This document shows positions 23,633-24,417 of a DNA stretch of 24,417 nucleotides, piece after piece. The stretch is from a virus. A program made the position numbers and the translations under genes. The stretch covers positions 1 to 24,417 of IMG/VR virus record IMGVR_UViG_3300008050_000306, one strand, 5' to 3'. The notes beneath the pieces were generated by a model. That model did not search any database. It saw nothing but the letters and a program-made list of their open reading frames with translations, and had not been told where the DNA came from. Position 1 is the first letter of the stretch; every line of letters starts with the position of its first letter.

Positions 23633-24417
23633 TTATATTACAATGTGTAATGTGGTACCACTACGCCATATAGACCCTGAAGGTAATGTACCAGCACTTG
23701 TTGGAATATCCATCAGAGACAAGTTATTCATGAATGTAGTACAAACTCTATTGGCGGTTATATTATTACCGATTACGAATGCACATCCACACCCACCGTC
23801 ATTATTACCACTACCACCTAAGATACCAGAATAATTACCTGATGCAGTATTCTGACTACCACCAGCAATCGATGTATAATCGCCTCCAGCAATATTGGCT
23901 CTACCACCACCTACGGCACTCGTGTGACCAGACGCCACGTTAACGGTACCACCAGCAATGGTTGATATGTCACAAGCTTGATTATTAATACCACCACCTA
24001 TGAATGCGTGATAACCAGAAGCAGTATTATATCTACCACCACCAATCGTTGAACAATCACCACCAGCGTTATTACCAGCACCACCAGCAATTGTGGCTGA
24101 ATTACCAGAAGCGATATTATAACAACCACCAGCTACTGTTGTATAGTAATTAGATGCTGTGTTGGTAAATCCACCACCGATTGTTGAGTCACGATAAGTT
24201 ACATTATGACACCTACCACCACCAATGGCTGAGTATTGAGCCGTTGCGTGGTTACATTGACCACCAGCTACGGTTGAGTAATCATTACAAGTGATATTCT
24301 CTCTACCACCACCAATTGTTGAACACGCACCATTAGCATGATTAGTACACCCACCACCGATGGTTGATGTATTACCTGTTGCGACATTCAGCCTACCACC
24401 ACCAATTGTTGAACACG
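23633..24417 (-). CDS. Repetitive tail-fibre/adhesin-type protein, 5' end beyond the window
   Basis: The frame stays open from the stop at 23633 to the right edge, so about 260 C-terminal residues are visible. Fourteen copies of a 15-residue unit, STIGGGRxNxASGxx-like (variants STVAGG, SAIGGG, ATIAGG), make up the body, each encoded by 45 bp. The STIxGGxxN pattern is that of YadA-head/left-handed beta-roll repeats in trimeric adhesins and phage fibres. After the repeats the end is CAFVIGNNITANRVCTTFM, then NNLSLMDIPTSAGTLPSG and WRSGTTLHIV, a C-terminal tip domain that I associate with phage structural proteins. The repeats carry an unusual number of Cys at variable positions. A GTG at 23936-23938 is only an internal codon, not the start. 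It probably binds the host surface, as a trimer. Confidence 0.7.
   Translation of the reverse strand, partial: CSTIGGGRLNVATGNTSTIGGGCTNHANGACSTIGGGRENITCNDYSTVAGGQCNHATAQYSAIGGGRCHNVTYRDSTIGGGFTNTASNYYTTVAGGCYNIASGNSATIAGGAGNNAGGDCSTIGGGRYNTASGYHAFIGGGINNQACDISTIAGGTVNVASGHTSAVGGGRANIAGGDYTSIAGGSQNTASGNYSGILGGSGNNDGGCGCAFVIGNNITANRVCTTFMNNLSLMDIPTSAGTLPSGSIWRSGTTLHIVI

Noticed and set aside
23936-23938. GTG as the start of a 101-residue gene at 23633-23938
   Set aside because: The same frame continues upstream with the same 15-residue repeats to the window edge without a stop, so GTG is an internal Val codon.
23640-24417. CRISPR-like or satellite array (regular 45-bp repeats)
   Set aside because: The repeats are coding, degenerate at third positions and encode a regular STIGGG-type protein repeat; there are no spacers.

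Overview
The window is a piece of a large contractile-tailed (T4-like) bacteriophage genome. The evidence is a contiguous tail morphogenesis block (sheath, tube, gp26/gp51-type proteins, tape measure, giant baseplate-type protein), a family B DNA polymerase with both exonuclease and polymerase motifs, a SNF2-type helicase, a small glutaredoxin and a repetitive tail-fibre gene. The sequence is AT-rich. Almost no start codon has a Shine-Dalgarno sequence; starts are preceded by A/T-rich leaders, as in phages of Bacteroidota. The host phylum is therefore an inference, not a proof. I saw no tRNA, rRNA, CRISPR array, insertion sequence or integrase.

Layout: (1) From about 15.3 kb down to 0 kb, genes run leftward on the minus strand in assembly-like order: neck-type protein, tail-completion protein, sheath, small protein, tube, small protein, gp26-like protein with an overlapping gp51-like frame, 448-aa two-part protein, tape measure and 1351-aa baseplate-type protein. 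Hairpin terminators directly follow the sheath and tube genes, and TAATG overlaps couple two gene pairs. A 291-bp non-coding gap with strong hairpins separates the tape measure from the last gene. (2) From 15.4 to 19.7 kb there is a mainly plus-strand island: SNF2-family ATPase, glutaredoxin and a 385-aa putative neck/connector protein. A minus-strand gene of unusual architecture lies inside it (17177-18097). (3) From 19.65 to 23.1 kb lies a 1161-aa DNA polymerase on the minus strand. (4) From 23.2 kb to the right edge there is a small BppU-like beta protein and the C-terminal part of a 15-residue-repeat fibre, which is open at the window edge.

The most unusual item is the 306-aa protein at 17177-18097. 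It keeps the large-terminase ATPase scaffold (Q motif, SRQ, Walker B DE, STPNG coupling motif, the conserved end of the ATPase domain). Its Walker A GK is replaced by HA, and the nuclease domain is replaced by what looks like a ribbon-helix-helix DNA-binding domain. It reads as an ATPase-dead terminase paralogue turned into a DNA-binding or regulatory protein. A cluster of TGGAAA repeats and a dyad lies upstream of its start, in the region shared with the divergent glutaredoxin gene.

The second strong item is the pair at 8220-9489. A gp26-family protein ends right after a T7 run, and the overlapping +1 frame encodes a gp51-like protein with no ATG start. It sits exactly where tail-assembly chaperones with programmed frameshifts sit in other phages, between tube and tape measure. 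Other points are a recurrent ATATTTATA-type motif upstream of many genes (probable late promoter), a shared N-terminal KRI[KR]I[TN]ESQ tag on two virion-module proteins, and an in-phase A AAA AAG slippery heptamer in the 448-aa gene.
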